From: Apostichopus japonicus
Taxonomy: Eukaryota > Echinodermata > Holothuroidea > Aspidochirotida > Stichopodidae
DNA: 64,000 nucleotides
NCBI RefSeq assembly: GCF_037975245.1
Contig: NC_092572.1
Location: 5,041,501-5,105,500 of the forward strand
Reading direction: 5' to 3'
Shown here: positions 29,801-37,429 of the stretch, piece after piece
Numbering within the stretch: position 1 is the first letter of the stretch
Layout of the letters: every line of letters begins with the position of its first letter
The notes under the pieces: generated by a model
Told to the model about the DNA's origin: nothing
Seen by the model: only the letters and a program-made list of their open reading frames with translations
Databases searched by the model: none
Translations under genes and position numbers: made by a program

Positions 29801-31538
29801 TAAAGATGAAGAACTGTTTATACTGTCAGTACGAGTGCTTTGAAGCATGATATGGGAGGACAGTTTAGTGTGGTATTAGAATCAGATAAAGATGAGGAAC
29901 TGTTCATACTGTCAGTACGAGTGCTTTGAAGCATGGTATGAGAGAACATTTTAGTGTGGTATTAGCATTAGAATCAGATAAAGATGAGGAACTTTCCATA
30001 CTGTCAGTACGAGGGCTTTGAAGCATGATATGGGAGGACAGTTTAGTGTGGTATTAGAATCAGATAAAGATGAGGAACTGTTCATACTGTCAGTACGAGT
30101 GCTTTGAAGCATGGTATGAGAGAACAGTTTAGTGTGGTATTAGCATTAGAATCAGATAAAGATGAGGAACTGTTCATACTGTCAGTACGAGTGCTTTGAA
30201 GCATGGTATGAGAGAACAGTTTAGTGTGGTATTAGCATTAGAATCAGATAAAGATGAGGAACTGTTCATACTGTCAGTACGAGTGCTTTGAAGCATGGTA
30301 TGAGAGAACAGTTTAGTGTGGTATTAGCATTAGAATCAGATAAAGATTAGGAACTTTCCATACTGTCAGTACGAGGGCTTTGAAGCATGATATGGGAGGA
30401 CAGTTTAGAGTGGTATTAGCATTAGAATCAGATAAAGATGAGGAACTGTTTATACAGTCAGTACGAGTGCTTTGAAGCATGGTATGAGAGAACAGTTTAG
30501 AGTGGTATTAGCATTAGAATCAGATAAAGATTAGCAACTAACTGCTCATACGGTCAGTATGATATGACATGACAGTATAGAGTAGTATTAACATTAGAAT
30601 CATGTAAAGGTGGGGAACTGTTCATACTGTCAGTACGAGTGCTTAGAAGCATGATATGGGAGGACAGTTTAGAGTGGTATTAGCATTAGGAAATTGTCCC
30701 AACTGGCTGCCGGCAGGTATTCTAGAAAGGCAAGTGAAAAGCTACTTTACAACTGAAGTTTGCAGTTTCAAGAGACCTCTCACATAAAAGCGTCTGGGGG
30801 ACGAAATGTTGAGGATCGAATCAAATTAATTTATTACTCATTAAGCCTCAGTTGGTAGAACAAAAACCTTGGAGGATGTCCATGTTTGATAAATAGTAAT
30901 CTTAGTTTCAGTCATTCTCTGTGAGAGCCCTGTGTGGATATAAGCCTAATCCTGTTTTGAGAGTGTTGTGGTTAAGGCAGTGGACTTGTGAACTAAGGTT
31001 TGCTGGTTCATGTCCTGGCCAGATCATTGTGTTGTTACTTTGCAGGGCAAGGCACTGTATCTCCATTGCCTCTCTAGTCAACCAGGTGTATAAATGGGGA
31101 CTTGCGAGGTGACTTGTAAATGTAGTTGCGGGAGTCGGTCTGTGGCTGTACCCAATGGGAAGTCCCCCAGGGGACATATAGATGTTTTGCACTGTAGTGC
31201 CCCAGGAGGGATTGTTTGAATTGTGCACACTTTGGTGATGTGTGGGTGTGACAAGGTAACAATGATGACAAGACTGTAAACCTTCAAGTTATTATTATTA
31301 TAGGTCTGGTAAAGTGACCAACCATGTAAAAGGTTTTATCTCTGAAGCTAATCTTGGTCAATTTGTTTTTCCTTTTCTTGCAGGTGATAGTGATGATGGC
31401 CAGTCCCTGGTTAATAACCTCCACGAGAATATACCGTCTCACTCTAACCCTGGGTACAATATGGACGGGGCCGCGCTATCAGGCGCAAACGGCCTGGAAC
31501 TTCACGACATCAAACTCCACGAAGGAACATCAAAGTGA
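5753..31538 (+). CDS. Gene model: six-Ig, one-FN3 single-pass membrane protein (17 exons)
   Basis: Joined coding exons: 5753-5822, 9338-9486, 11076-11220, 11692-11871, 13126-13218, 13807-13922, 14806-15001, 15443-15567, 18178-18325, 19199-19352, 21096-21250, 22389-22540, 22890-23007, 24017-24192, 25204-25327, 27570-27728, 31384-31538. They total 2415 nt, or 804 residues. Order: signal peptide 1-24, Ig1 24-121, Ig2 122-212, Ig3 213-316, Ig4 317-407, Ig5 408-510, Ig6 511-600, FN3 601-700, transmembrane helix about 723-745, tail to 804 with NPGY at 775-778. Every domain is encoded by two exons, and introns between domains are all phase 1, the usual Ig/FN3 module pattern. A role in cell adhesion or receptor signalling is inferred from architecture. 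Six Ig plus FN3 plus TM resembles several adhesion families, so I give no symbol. Four tandem arrays in its introns touch or flank its splice sites. Confidence 0.88.
5823..9337 (+). other. Ig gene intron 1 (3.5 kb)
   Basis: This intron holds a hammerhead/Penelope-like motif pair at 6555-7075. Similar ~110-bp stretches recur at 7755-7830 and 7990-8070 (AATATATATGGG..ATCACCTTACAAG..TATGCAG.GATGTATAATA). The rest shows nothing I recognise. Confidence 0.5.
6555..7075. mobile_element. Short element bounded by inverted copies of a 35-bp motif
   Basis: The left end reads CCTGACATTTTGATCCTAGC then GATCATCTTCAG. The right end carries its reverse complement type (CTTAAGAAGATCCTGCTAGC then ATCAAAACATCACG). 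The same motif occurs at 50071-50170, 50891-51075 and 57685-57735. It resembles the ribozyme-containing ends of Penelope-like elements, but that link is inference and no reverse transcriptase is present. Confidence 0.45.
9338..9486 (+). CDS. Ig gene exon 2: first half of Ig1
   Basis: The acceptor ...TTCATGCAG precedes 9338 and the donor GTAGGT follows 9486. The exon is entered in phase 1 and left in phase 0. It contains the B-strand cysteine (VQFTCPV) and the core tryptophan (FRWLF) of an Ig fold. Confidence 0.88.
11076..11220 (+). CDS. Ig gene exon 3: second half of Ig1
   Basis: The acceptor TTCACAG precedes and the donor GTAAGT follows. The F-strand motif is D-G-G-I-Y-V-V, so the usual second cysteine of the Ig disulfide is valine. 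The only cysteine lies 14 residues later (SNCTF). The exon ends in phase 1. Confidence 0.87.
11692..11871 (+). CDS. Ig gene exon 4: first part of Ig2
   Basis: The acceptor TTATTTTCAG precedes and the donor GTAGGT follows. The exon encodes YPPTFTASLPP, then IINCPVVGFPEPTVTWLKDG, a textbook I-set pattern with B-strand cysteine and core tryptophan. Both ends are in phase 1. Confidence 0.92.
12480..13160 (+). repeat. 89-bp minisatellite carrying the exon 5 splice acceptor (8 copies)
   Basis: Units begin at 12502, 12592, 12681, 12770, 12859, 12948, 13037 and 13126 (spacing 90, then 89). Each has a pyrimidine tract, CCCTAAG (CCCTAG in the first) and the first ~32 bases of exon 5, encoding D-E-G-V-Y-Q-C. 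Only the last unit continues into the true exon. Confidence 0.95.
13126..13218 (+). CDS. Ig gene exon 5: end of Ig2
   Basis: The acceptor CTCCCTAAG is the last of eight tandem copies, and the donor is GTGAGT. The exon encodes ANRFDEGAYQCNATNHYGS with the F-strand D-x-G-x-Y-x-C motif. It is entered and left in phase 1. Using an upstream copy of the acceptor would shift the frame and reach a stop. Confidence 0.88.
13807..13922 (+). CDS. Ig gene exon 6: first half of Ig3
   Basis: The acceptor ATTTACAG precedes and the donor GTAAAA follows. It encodes VFSCNVTGYPVPQLEWHK, with B-strand cysteine and core tryptophan. It is entered in phase 1 and left in phase 0. Confidence 0.9.
14806..15001 (+). 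CDS. Ig gene exon 7: second half of Ig3
   Basis: Two in-frame acceptors fit phase 0: CTCGGTAG before 14806 (chosen, with a good pyrimidine tract) and CCAGAG before 14821, which removes five residues. The exon encodes SDHGLYECRANQR, the F-strand motif, plus an extra cysteine in DYSCSE. The donor GTAAGT follows and leaves phase 1. Confidence 0.85.
15443..15567 (+). CDS. Ig gene exon 8: first half of Ig4
   Basis: The acceptor TTTATATAG precedes and the donor GTAAGA follows. It encodes APPAITSSHPSDVTVLLG, then FICNATGYPAPDITWYKNG, a clear I-set Ig start. Phase 1 in, phase 0 out. Confidence 0.93.
15880..18130 (+). repeat. 2.2-kb (ATTC)n-type simple repeat with a 796-bp internal duplication
   Basis: Most of this intron is a degenerate ATTC/TTCA tetranucleotide repeat. 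A unique block (TTAGACATTCCATGCTCG and about 190 following bases) appears near 15883 and again 796 bp later near 16679, followed by matching repeat. A large tandem duplication therefore occurred inside the simple repeat. The long translated frames here are all repeat artefacts. Confidence 0.92.
18178..18325 (+). CDS. Ig gene exon 9: second half of Ig4
   Basis: The acceptor GATGTTGCAG precedes and the donor GTTTGT follows. It encodes LDSGNYSCHASNSVGQVDST, the canonical F/G-strand motif. Phase 0 in, phase 1 out. The GTTTGT donor is weaker than its neighbours. Confidence 0.9.
18326..19198 (+). other. Ig gene intron 9
   Basis: I see no repeat family or gene in this intron, only a poly-C run near 18736-18750 and AT-rich sequence. 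Confidence 0.5.
19199..19352 (+). CDS. Ig gene exon 10: first half of Ig5
   Basis: The acceptor TCGGTACAG precedes and the donor GTGAGT follows. It encodes YFTKQPPAAVFLNKGDSMIL, then NCSAAG and IQWFKDS. An extra cysteine sits near the end (TPCVEPG). Phase 1 in, phase 2 out. Reading past the donor gives an immediate stop. Confidence 0.9.
19340..20240 (+). repeat. ~69-bp minisatellite carrying the exon 10 splice donor (13 copies)
   Basis: GGAACCAGGGTGAG, which spans the exon 10 / intron 10 junction, occurs thirteen times about every 68-70 bp (the last as GTAACCAGGGTGAG). Each is followed by an A-rich block and GATTGTCACTC.GAGAAACAGTA. The first copy is the true junction at 19352/19353. Confidence 0.95.
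20740..20998 (+). mobile_element. SINE-like element with tRNA-like A and B boxes (copy 1)
   Basis: The central part CGTCCATAGCCTAGTGGTTAGG resembles a tRNA A box, and CCCTGGTTTGAGTCGCGG a decayed B box. Homology to 63395-63630 (reverse orientation) extends about 110 bp upstream and through a (TA)n tail. Because the tRNA-like part is central rather than at the 5' end, the head is composite. Confidence 0.65.
21096..21250 (+). CDS. Ig gene exon 11: second half of Ig5
   Basis: The acceptor GGCTATAG precedes and the donor GTATGT follows. It encodes GSDNCHVYTNDTYLHLKNI, then RDSGNYTCTAKERG. The extra cysteine in SDNC lies seven residues after the extra one in exon 10, so a second local disulfide is possible. 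Phase 2 in, phase 1 out. Confidence 0.92.
21548..21671 (-). pseudogene. 5S rRNA-like sequence (divergent or pseudogene)
   Basis: The reverse complement contains the 5S internal control region and 3' half, including AGTACTTGGATGGGTGACCG, CCTGGGAATACTGG and a final TAGGCT, ending in a T-rich stretch. The 5' half has CGGTTCTTGTTCGATCACCG as in echinoderm-type 5S. Several mismatches, including the 5' end (TTTACACAACC), suggest a relic or a 5S-derived SINE rather than a working gene. Confidence 0.75.
21772..21815 (-). pseudogene. Second 5S rRNA fragment
   Basis: The reverse complement reads CATTGCATATACCGGTTCTT then GTCCCATCA, matching the 5S 5' half (loop A to loop B). It lies 100 bp from the fuller 5S relic in the same orientation. 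The 3' half is missing. Confidence 0.5.
21903..22269 (+). mobile_element. TTAA-flanked MITE, copy 1
   Basis: Flanked by TTAA at 21903-21906 and 22266-22269. The ends are imperfect inverted repeats: AGGCATTGAAGACTCGC, and in reverse complement a GCGTGTGAAGACTCGCGC-like end. The same element is at 55653-56085 (+) and 60372-60749 (-). TTAA target sites are known for piggyBac and Kolobok elements. No transposase is present. Confidence 0.75.
22389..22540 (+). CDS. Ig gene exon 12: first half of Ig6
   Basis: The acceptor AATGCTCAG precedes and the donor GTGAGT follows. It encodes EPPIFESILPETTIG, then INCQVTGNPTPVVHWFKDG, a canonical I-set half. Phase 1 in, phase 0 out. Confidence 0.94.
22890..23007 (+). 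CDS. Ig gene exon 13: second half of Ig6
   Basis: The acceptor TTCGATAG precedes and the donor GTGAGT follows. It encodes RVRIQKLTGTDRGVYVCVAE, then NKAGE, with the F-strand Y-x-C. Phase 0 in, phase 1 out. Confidence 0.92.
23042..23423. mobile_element. hAT-like MITE with 8-bp target duplication
   Basis: It starts CAGTGGGGGAGCTAGG and ends CCTCCCCAACTG, giving short terminal inverted repeats, and is flanked on both sides by ATATATAT (23034-23041 and 23424-23431). Ends beginning CAG and 8-bp target duplications are typical of hAT elements. The duplication lies in a (TA)n run, so it carries limited weight. No transposase. Confidence 0.55.
24017..24192 (+). CDS. Ig gene exon 14: first half of the FN3 domain
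   Basis: The acceptor TATTGACAG precedes. It encodes TPPSALNVTIVGGYSYAIVR and further strands, ending VAVSANISGNQ. The donor GTGGGC after 24192 is weak and repeated sixteen times downstream. Using the second copy (24240) would add 16 in-frame residues without a stop; the third would shift the frame. Phase 1 in, phase 0 out. Confidence 0.82.
24165..24910 (+). repeat. ~48-bp minisatellite carrying the exon 14 splice donor (16 copies)
   Basis: TATCAGGTGGGCCAG or CAATCAGGTGGGCCAG, the exon 14 / intron 14 junction, occurs sixteen times in units of roughly 33-50 bp, with ATGACATAGCAAACTT and an ATC(C/T)AATAT block between. The first copy is the true junction. Confidence 0.94.
25204..25327 (+). CDS. 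Ig gene exon 15: second half of the FN3 domain
   Basis: The acceptor TCTTTCGTAG precedes and the donor GTGAGT follows. It encodes LQGLDYNASYELNIWAMND, then IGSGPA, the classic FN3 Y-x-x-x-V/I-x-A-x-N-x-x-G pattern. Phase 0 in, phase 1 out. Confidence 0.92.
25545..27535 (+). repeat. 61-bp minisatellite, about 33 copies
   Basis: The unit contains AGATTCTAGTCTGGACGTCC, then ATCCAGTTTGATTTCACACA and AACATGTACACTAGTTCCCT, repeated every 61 bp with scattered substitutions. Variant types recur in blocks, indicating higher-order duplication. It fills most of intron 15. There are no unique spacers, so it is not a CRISPR array. Confidence 0.97.
27570..27728 (+). CDS. Ig gene exon 16: juxtamembrane stalk and transmembrane helix
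   Basis: The acceptor CTGATTCTAG precedes and the donor GTCAGT follows. It encodes a polar stalk with an N-glycosylation sequon (NNSTT), a GGGG linker, then about 23 hydrophobic residues (LLFVAVIAAVLIVSLVLVFL) followed by RLRR, a stop-transfer signal placing the C-terminus in the cytoplasm. Phase 1 at both ends. It sits between two large minisatellites. Confidence 0.9.
27855..30690 (+). repeat. ~92-bp minisatellite, about 31 copies
   Basis: The unit contains ACTGTCAGTACGAGTGCTTT, then GAAGCATG.TATG and GTGGTATTAGCATTAGAATC, spaced 92 bp (86 bp in units lacking AGCATT). It fills intron 16 just downstream of exon 16. The unit's GTCAGTAC equals the first eight bases of the exon 16 donor; this may be chance. 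Confidence 0.96.
30950..31305 (+). mobile_element. tRNA-derived SINE, diverged copy
   Basis: Order of blocks: a tRNA-like head (TTGTGGTTAAGGCAGTGGAC, then GCTGGTTCATGTCC), a body with CAGGGCAAGGCACTGTATCT, then CATTGCCTCTCT and ATAAATGG, and a (TTA)n tail. It has the same plan and several shared blocks with the element at 43021-43340. It ends 78 bp before exon 17. Confidence 0.65.
31384..31538 (+). CDS. Ig gene exon 17: cytoplasmic tail and stop
   Basis: The acceptor TTTTCTTGCAG precedes. It encodes an acidic and polar tail (GDSDDGQSLVNN...) with NPGY, an NPxY motif that in other membrane proteins binds PTB-domain adaptors or serves in endocytosis. It ends with TGA at 31536-31538. Phase 1 in. 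No kinase or ITIM-like domain follows. Confidence 0.9.
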
Positions 31539-31604
31539 AGGTCTATACTTAAAGAGTTGTGGCAAAGTTATAACTAAAAGCAGGGAAATCAGTTTTACTT
31601 AAAA

Positions 31605-31850
31605 AGAAAAGCAGGAAGTAAAATGTTTGTTATTGCATAAAAGGAAATGCAGGGAACAATCAGTCTGTTATTGCCAAAAAAAAATTTAAAAAGTGGGAAA
31701 TTTGTTTGTTATTGCATAAAAATAAAAGATGCAGTGAGTAATCTTGTTTGTAATTGCATTAAAGTAAAATAATAAAGCAGGGATTAATGTTCGTAATTGC
31801 ATATAAATAAAAGCAGGGAACCATTTTTTTGTTATTGCTTAAGATACAAT
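31605..31850 (+). repeat. Degenerate short tandem repeat in the Ig gene 3' UTR, with poly(A) signals
   Basis: Units of about 55-70 bp share GTTATTGCATAAA..AAAAGCAGGGAA. AATAAA hexamers occur at 31721-31726, 31771-31776 and 31806-31811 because the motif is part of the unit, so cleavage could happen at several places. Which site is used cannot be seen. Confidence 0.65.
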
Positions 31851-31887
31851 GCAGTCACGATTTTTGAATTACCACACTGTTGCATGT

Positions 31888-32145
31888 AATAATAATAATA
31901 ATAATAAATGAGACTTATATAGTGCCAAATCAGTAGACAAAAGTCACTGCTCAAGGGGCTTTACAAAGAAAGTAAATTAATTTACAAAAGAACAAGTGAA
32001 AAAGTGGACTTTTGAATGTAGACAGTTTAGAGCATATTCGAATGTGATCTGGTAACTTGTTCCAGAGATAAGAACCAGAGTATTCGAAGCTTCTGTAACC
32101 ATAGGTCTTCAAGCTTGTGCAAGGAATATGTAGTGGAATTCTAGC
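31888..32145 (-). mobile_element. 5'-truncated LINE tail, copy A
   Basis: Reverse-strand homology to 43775-44168: a (TTA)n tail, then GGCACTATATAAGTCTCATT and the reverse-transcriptase C-terminal coding block ([19 protein letters not shown]-type, frameshifted here). Only the 3' end is present, as expected for target-primed insertion with 5' truncation. It lies just past the Ig gene poly(A) signals. Confidence 0.7.
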
Positions 32146-32169
32146 TACATAGTGGTGTGTAACTGCTAG

Positions 32170-35112
32170 AAAATAATTTGCATGTGGGAGGGGAGGGGAA
32201 GGATTTAAACCCTTCCATTAAAAAGGAAATCTGATTGGACACAAAATAGAATGTAAATGTTTGTATTCCAAGAATGGATAAAAACAAATAGTTGTTGTTG
32301 TTGTTAGGCATGTGAAATTTGAGGGATTTTGAGGGTTACAGTTAAATATTACACGAGAAATATCTTTCATTTTCATGTATTTATTGCAATGAATTAACTT
32401 TTATTAGCTAGATAATTATAAAATATATCTTGCTGTGCCAATGAATGAATGTATTTGAAAATAACATTTTAATAATACTAATACAATAAAAAGCAAAATA
32501 TATTGTAATTTGAAGCAACCCCTGACTTTATTATTCTCAGGAAAATTTCTAGCATTAAAAGAGTTTTCCATGAGTCCATTTCAGAGATAAGATCTATGTC
32601 AATGGCAATTTTATTGTATTTCTTAGTTAGAACAAGGCTTACTTTTAAATTTAATGTTTAATAGACAAGTTAATACATATCTGACGTTTACCAAACGATG
32701 AAAATAAATTCTCTTTGTGGTATTTTAGTTCATTGATTTCTCCTTATTGATGATACTTGAGCAGAAACATTGCCTGTATTCACGTTTTGGTATCAAACCT
32801 GGTGTAATTAGTAAAGAGTTTAAGTTGTAGGTTTTCCATCTTGTATCATGGCAGGGCCTCCTCACAGGAGTTTATATCAATCAACTTCTGGTCATTGGTG
32901 GCTTGTATTACTAAAACACCCACACACTCAAGTGTGCATGTTACATTGACTAATAGCCATCTAACCACAATGCCCTTTATACTGAGTAACATTAAATATA
33001 TACAATCATTCATTAACAAACAGAAGGTGTACTATAAGCTCTGAAAACACTAGAACCCTTAAAACAATATTTAAAAAATTAAATTAAAAAAAAAGCTATT
33101 AAACTTGGACATTTGCTTGCATATGTTAGCATCAACAGGGCAACCTAAACCTGTACTACAAAACATTACTAACAACTGCAAGCATACTGTACCTTTGACA
33201 CTTTCACATCGCTGTTACAAATACAGACAAGATTTGGTAGGAGTGGTCCTGTATGATCATGTCAAGCATTCACAACTGTCAGCAGCTGGCTAGCAATATG
33301 CCAGATGTTTGATATGTCAACAAGTCTCCCATAACTTAGCATGCTGGCTTGTTATTTCTGTATTAATACAGCATATGTACAGGGAACCATACATAAACCT
33401 GAAACGTAAAAAACTACTGTCATATGCCCAGTATATTACCATTGCATACATTAAAACACATCTCAGCGTAAATTTGATTTATTTGAGCTGTAAACTTTTT
33501 GGTCTGAAAAAAGGGGAAACCTGTTATCTATGGGTTTGACTCTAAACAAAACTCATAAAAAATGCAAAGATTTGATACAAATATCCAAGCAAACATTTTT
33601 CAATTAAAATATTGCCAGTACATTACCATTGCATATTTCAAAGCACATCTAAGCTTAAATTCGATTTATTTGAGCTGTAAGCTTTTTGGTCTGAAAAGAA
33701 AGGCAAAAACCTGTTATCTATGGGTTTGACTCTAAACAAAACTCTATAAGAAATGAGAAGATTTGATACAAATATCCAAGCAAACATTTTCAATTAAAAT
33801 ATTGCCAGTACATTACCATTGCATATTTTAAAGCAAATCTAAGCTTAAATTCGATTTATTTCATCTGAAAAATATAGCAGAAACCTGTTATCTATGGGCT
33901 TGACTCTAAAACAAAACTATGAGAAATGCGAAGATTTGATACAAATATCTAACCAAAAATATTTTGCAATTAAAATATTGAATACCTTGTATCTTAAAAC
34001 CCTGATAGCTTTCAGTATGTTCATTTCTGTCGTGGCTGACTCAGAAAATACAAAAAATAGGCAAGATTTTGCTAGAGAACTGACCAGGTAGCTATTAAAT
34101 TGACAAATACACAATACACAATACAAAACCAGGAACGAGCTTTAAAATTTCTTCAGAACTTAGTTTTAATTACTTATCAATGACTTCCATACTAAACTAG
34201 GCTAAAATTTATTTACCCAAAAACAAAACTGTCACTTTCATTGCACTATTATACATGAAACCAGCTGCAACATTTAGATTAAGATTTCAGTAATTAAAAA
34301 AGTAATTATTTTGTGAATATTATTTTTTTTCCTCATAAATACAGAAAATCAAACTTCTAGTAATACCATGGCTTTCATACCTTCAATGTAAAATACTCCT
34401 TTTAGAGATCTAAAGATTAATTTCATAACTTGTCATAAAAAAAATTAATAAAAACAAAAAAATTCTATATACTTTAGCTAAATGGGATGGTGTCAAAATA
34501 AACTTAAAAATCAAGGAAAAACATAAAAGGCAGACATTTTTTAAATTATCACAGCGATATTCTTCTATGCCGAAGACGGTAAGTAAGATGAAGAAATAGA
34601 ATCTTTAAATGAAGAAAAAAATACAAGTGTTTGGTGATCAAATGAGAGAAAAAATATTTTAAGTTGCTTAATTTACTGCAAAAGCCATTCCAGATAAATC
34701 TATCGTTTATACATTATCTTCTTTTCTTTTTCTTTGGGGGAATGGATAAATTTTTGAATTCCTATATTTTTATTTTTTTTTAATACATGGCAAAACATTG
34801 TGCTAAGGGAAGTTAGTAAAGCTACGGAAAAATATTGAGGCTGTCAAGATGTTCTTAAAAATGAGTATTTACGTATACAGACAACAAACAATTGCGGCAC
34901 AAATGATCATGTTTATATCTCTCTTTCATAAATACAGAAAATTAAAACTTCTAGTTATACAATGGCTTCCATACCTACAATGTAAAATGCTCCTTTTAGA
35001 GATCTCAATATTATTTTCATAACATGTTATAATACACTTCAAATGGCATCAAATATACAAACATCTAAGATTTTGGGACATTTCAGCACTGTATTTTATT
35101 TTTGGCCGTTGA
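32170..35112. other. Convergent 3' region between the two genes, with old direct repeats
   Basis: No gene is recognised. Three units of about 187 bp lie at roughly 33435-34000, each with TTACCATTGCATA, GATTTATTTGAGCTGTAA and CCTGTTATCTATGGG-type blocks. A separate ~105-bp pair is at 34332-34440 and 34925-35035 (CATAAATACAGAAAAT..CTCCTTTTAGAGATCT). It likely includes the 3' UTR of the ABC gene. Confidence 0.55.
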
Positions 35113-35219
35113 TCATTTCCTAAGACGTAGCAGGATTTCAGACAAGACAAGAAGAACAACGTTCCAAGCGATGGTGACGACAAAGCCGAGGTATACTTGA
35201 GGATGGGTTATTCCCCAAC
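35113..35219 (-). CDS. ABC transporter exon 20: last helix and stop
   Basis: It encodes [20 protein letters not shown], then [15 protein letters not shown] and TGA at 35113-35115. The last transmembrane helix ends in a basic cytoplasmic tip, the usual end of this family. Acceptor TTGTTAACAG. Confidence 0.92.
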
Positions 35220-37392
35220 CTGTTAACAAAGGAAAAACAAGGAACGATTGGAATTATCTATCCAGTAACAATTCCACATTCCTCTATTAACATCAAAGAA
35301 GTTATCTTTTAATTCTTATGTATTTTCAGCATCATCAAATATAATATTACACCAGTTGAAGATTGCAATTTGCAATACTCTCATCTTTCAAATAGATTGG
35401 TACCAAGCAAGCACCTTCATTCATAACCCCCCCCCTGCACCCCACCCAACCTCCAACACCCTCCTATCATGACTCTACCAGCTTATCATGAACCCTTTAT
35501 GCAGTATAACATTATGATACTTGAAATGGTTAAATTGCTACTCAAAGGCAAATTTGCATTGCAAACGATGGTTTGTTCCGTGTTTGTGATAAATGAAATG
35601 AAAAAGTGTTTTTATTTCATTTTTCCCTTCAACATGGTTAACATTTCTTTTGACTCTTACCTCTTAGCGACACAGACCGGATGGTCTCAGACGCGTAGGT
35701 CTGTGGTAGGGCCACACTGATATAGTACAATGGTCCCGGTATACCCTGAATGGGCCATAGAATACCTGTCAAAGAAATAAAGAAAAATTTTCTTACTCCA
35801 ACTCTCTACTATCTGTGTTCACAGTTTGATAGACATCCATACCTTGTTGTGTTATTATTACTGGATGCCATGGGTGTGATCTATCCTACCACAGTAAATC
35901 ATAACACTAGCATACAGCCAACATCTCTTAGAAATTCTGTAGATCCTGATATTCAAACTGGGGGGGGGGGGGGGGGGATTGCAGCCCTTTTGACGGCTTG
36001 CAAAAAGTTTGGGATAGAGAAAAATAAATTGCAAATATTTGTAGAGAAAGTGGAAAATCATAATGAACATAGATTACTTTCTGTAAAGACTTGCAAAATA
36101 TAACATTTTAAAACAATTAAAGCACCCTTAATGTTTTCAAAAATGTTTCATATGTTAGAGGGATACCTTCTCCACCATAGGGTCACAAAATTCACCTCTG
36201 GAGTGTCGCGGAGATGATCAAGGTGTTAATGGTGATCACCAAGCCCCCAAGTCCCCCCCCCCCAAAAAAAATTGAATATCAGGGCAGTAATTAGATACAG
36301 GTTCCTCTGATGTTTAAATGAGTTCTAGAGACGGCAGCAGATAAAACTGGTTTTAGTTTTACTATATTAATGGTTGCATCACAGCATGTATAGTGCACTA
36401 CTTTTCCCTTCTTCGCAGGCAAATTGGACCTCAGAAATTTTGATATGAAATCATCCCTCTTTCCTCCAACTCTCAAGTTAGTCATGTCACCCTCCTAATC
36501 CACACCTCCACCTTAGACACAAGATACATGAGTATAAGCAATCCACACTCACTTCTTAGTAACCAAATGGGATAGAAGGAACGAAGTCCTACTTGGATAT
36601 CATAGCTATCATGATATGGAATTATGCCTCCATGCTTCAACTTTTCATTTAAACCAATCCATCTCCCACCGCCTCCTTCTGCACCTCCACAAAAGGCTTA
36701 ACATATCTGAGTAAACCGTCCACACTCACCGCTTAGCAACATGATGGGATAGAAGGACCCGAGAGCTACTTGAACGGCAGAGACCTCGTTATCACAAACA
36801 GCTGATATGCAAAGTCCAAACGCCATTCCACAGAGTCCTTGAAGGGCGGTCAGAAGAACTATTAAGAACACATTACCCAGTAGAGGAACCTACGGTAAAC
36901 GAGAATTTCAAAGCGATATGAATAATATGATCAAGAAGAGGTAAACTTGCTGTGGTTTGGTACTATATATTACATTTAACATGTCCAGCCTACTCCATCA
37001 ACTGTGTAAGCTGGTACAAATGATCTGAAAGAACCCAAAATGTTTAGGCCACTGAAAGTTCTCAAAAGTACATTCCTGGATCTTGGAACAATGAAACACA
37101 ATATTCCAAGGCACTGAGGATTACTTACCCAATTTAATGTCTCAGGGAGAGTAACCAATAATGAGAATGGAAATATTATGCTTGTTCAAGGCTCAGTAGG
37201 AGTGGCCATTATTTATACTTTCCAGCATATCCCATTTGCAGGGATAGCAATGGGGTGGGAGGGGATCAAAAATAATTCTTTTGTGCAACAACATTGTTTA
37301 AAGTAAAAGTTGAATTCATCAGTGTGAGAAGAAAGTTAATTATACTCAAGCTTCCACCACAATGACCCCCACCCCTTCCTCCACGCCCCACA

Positions 37393-37429
<37 letters not shown>

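Noticed and set aside
30838-30900. tRNA-like string (CTCAGTTGGTAGAACA)
   Set aside because: No B box at the right distance and no cloverleaf.
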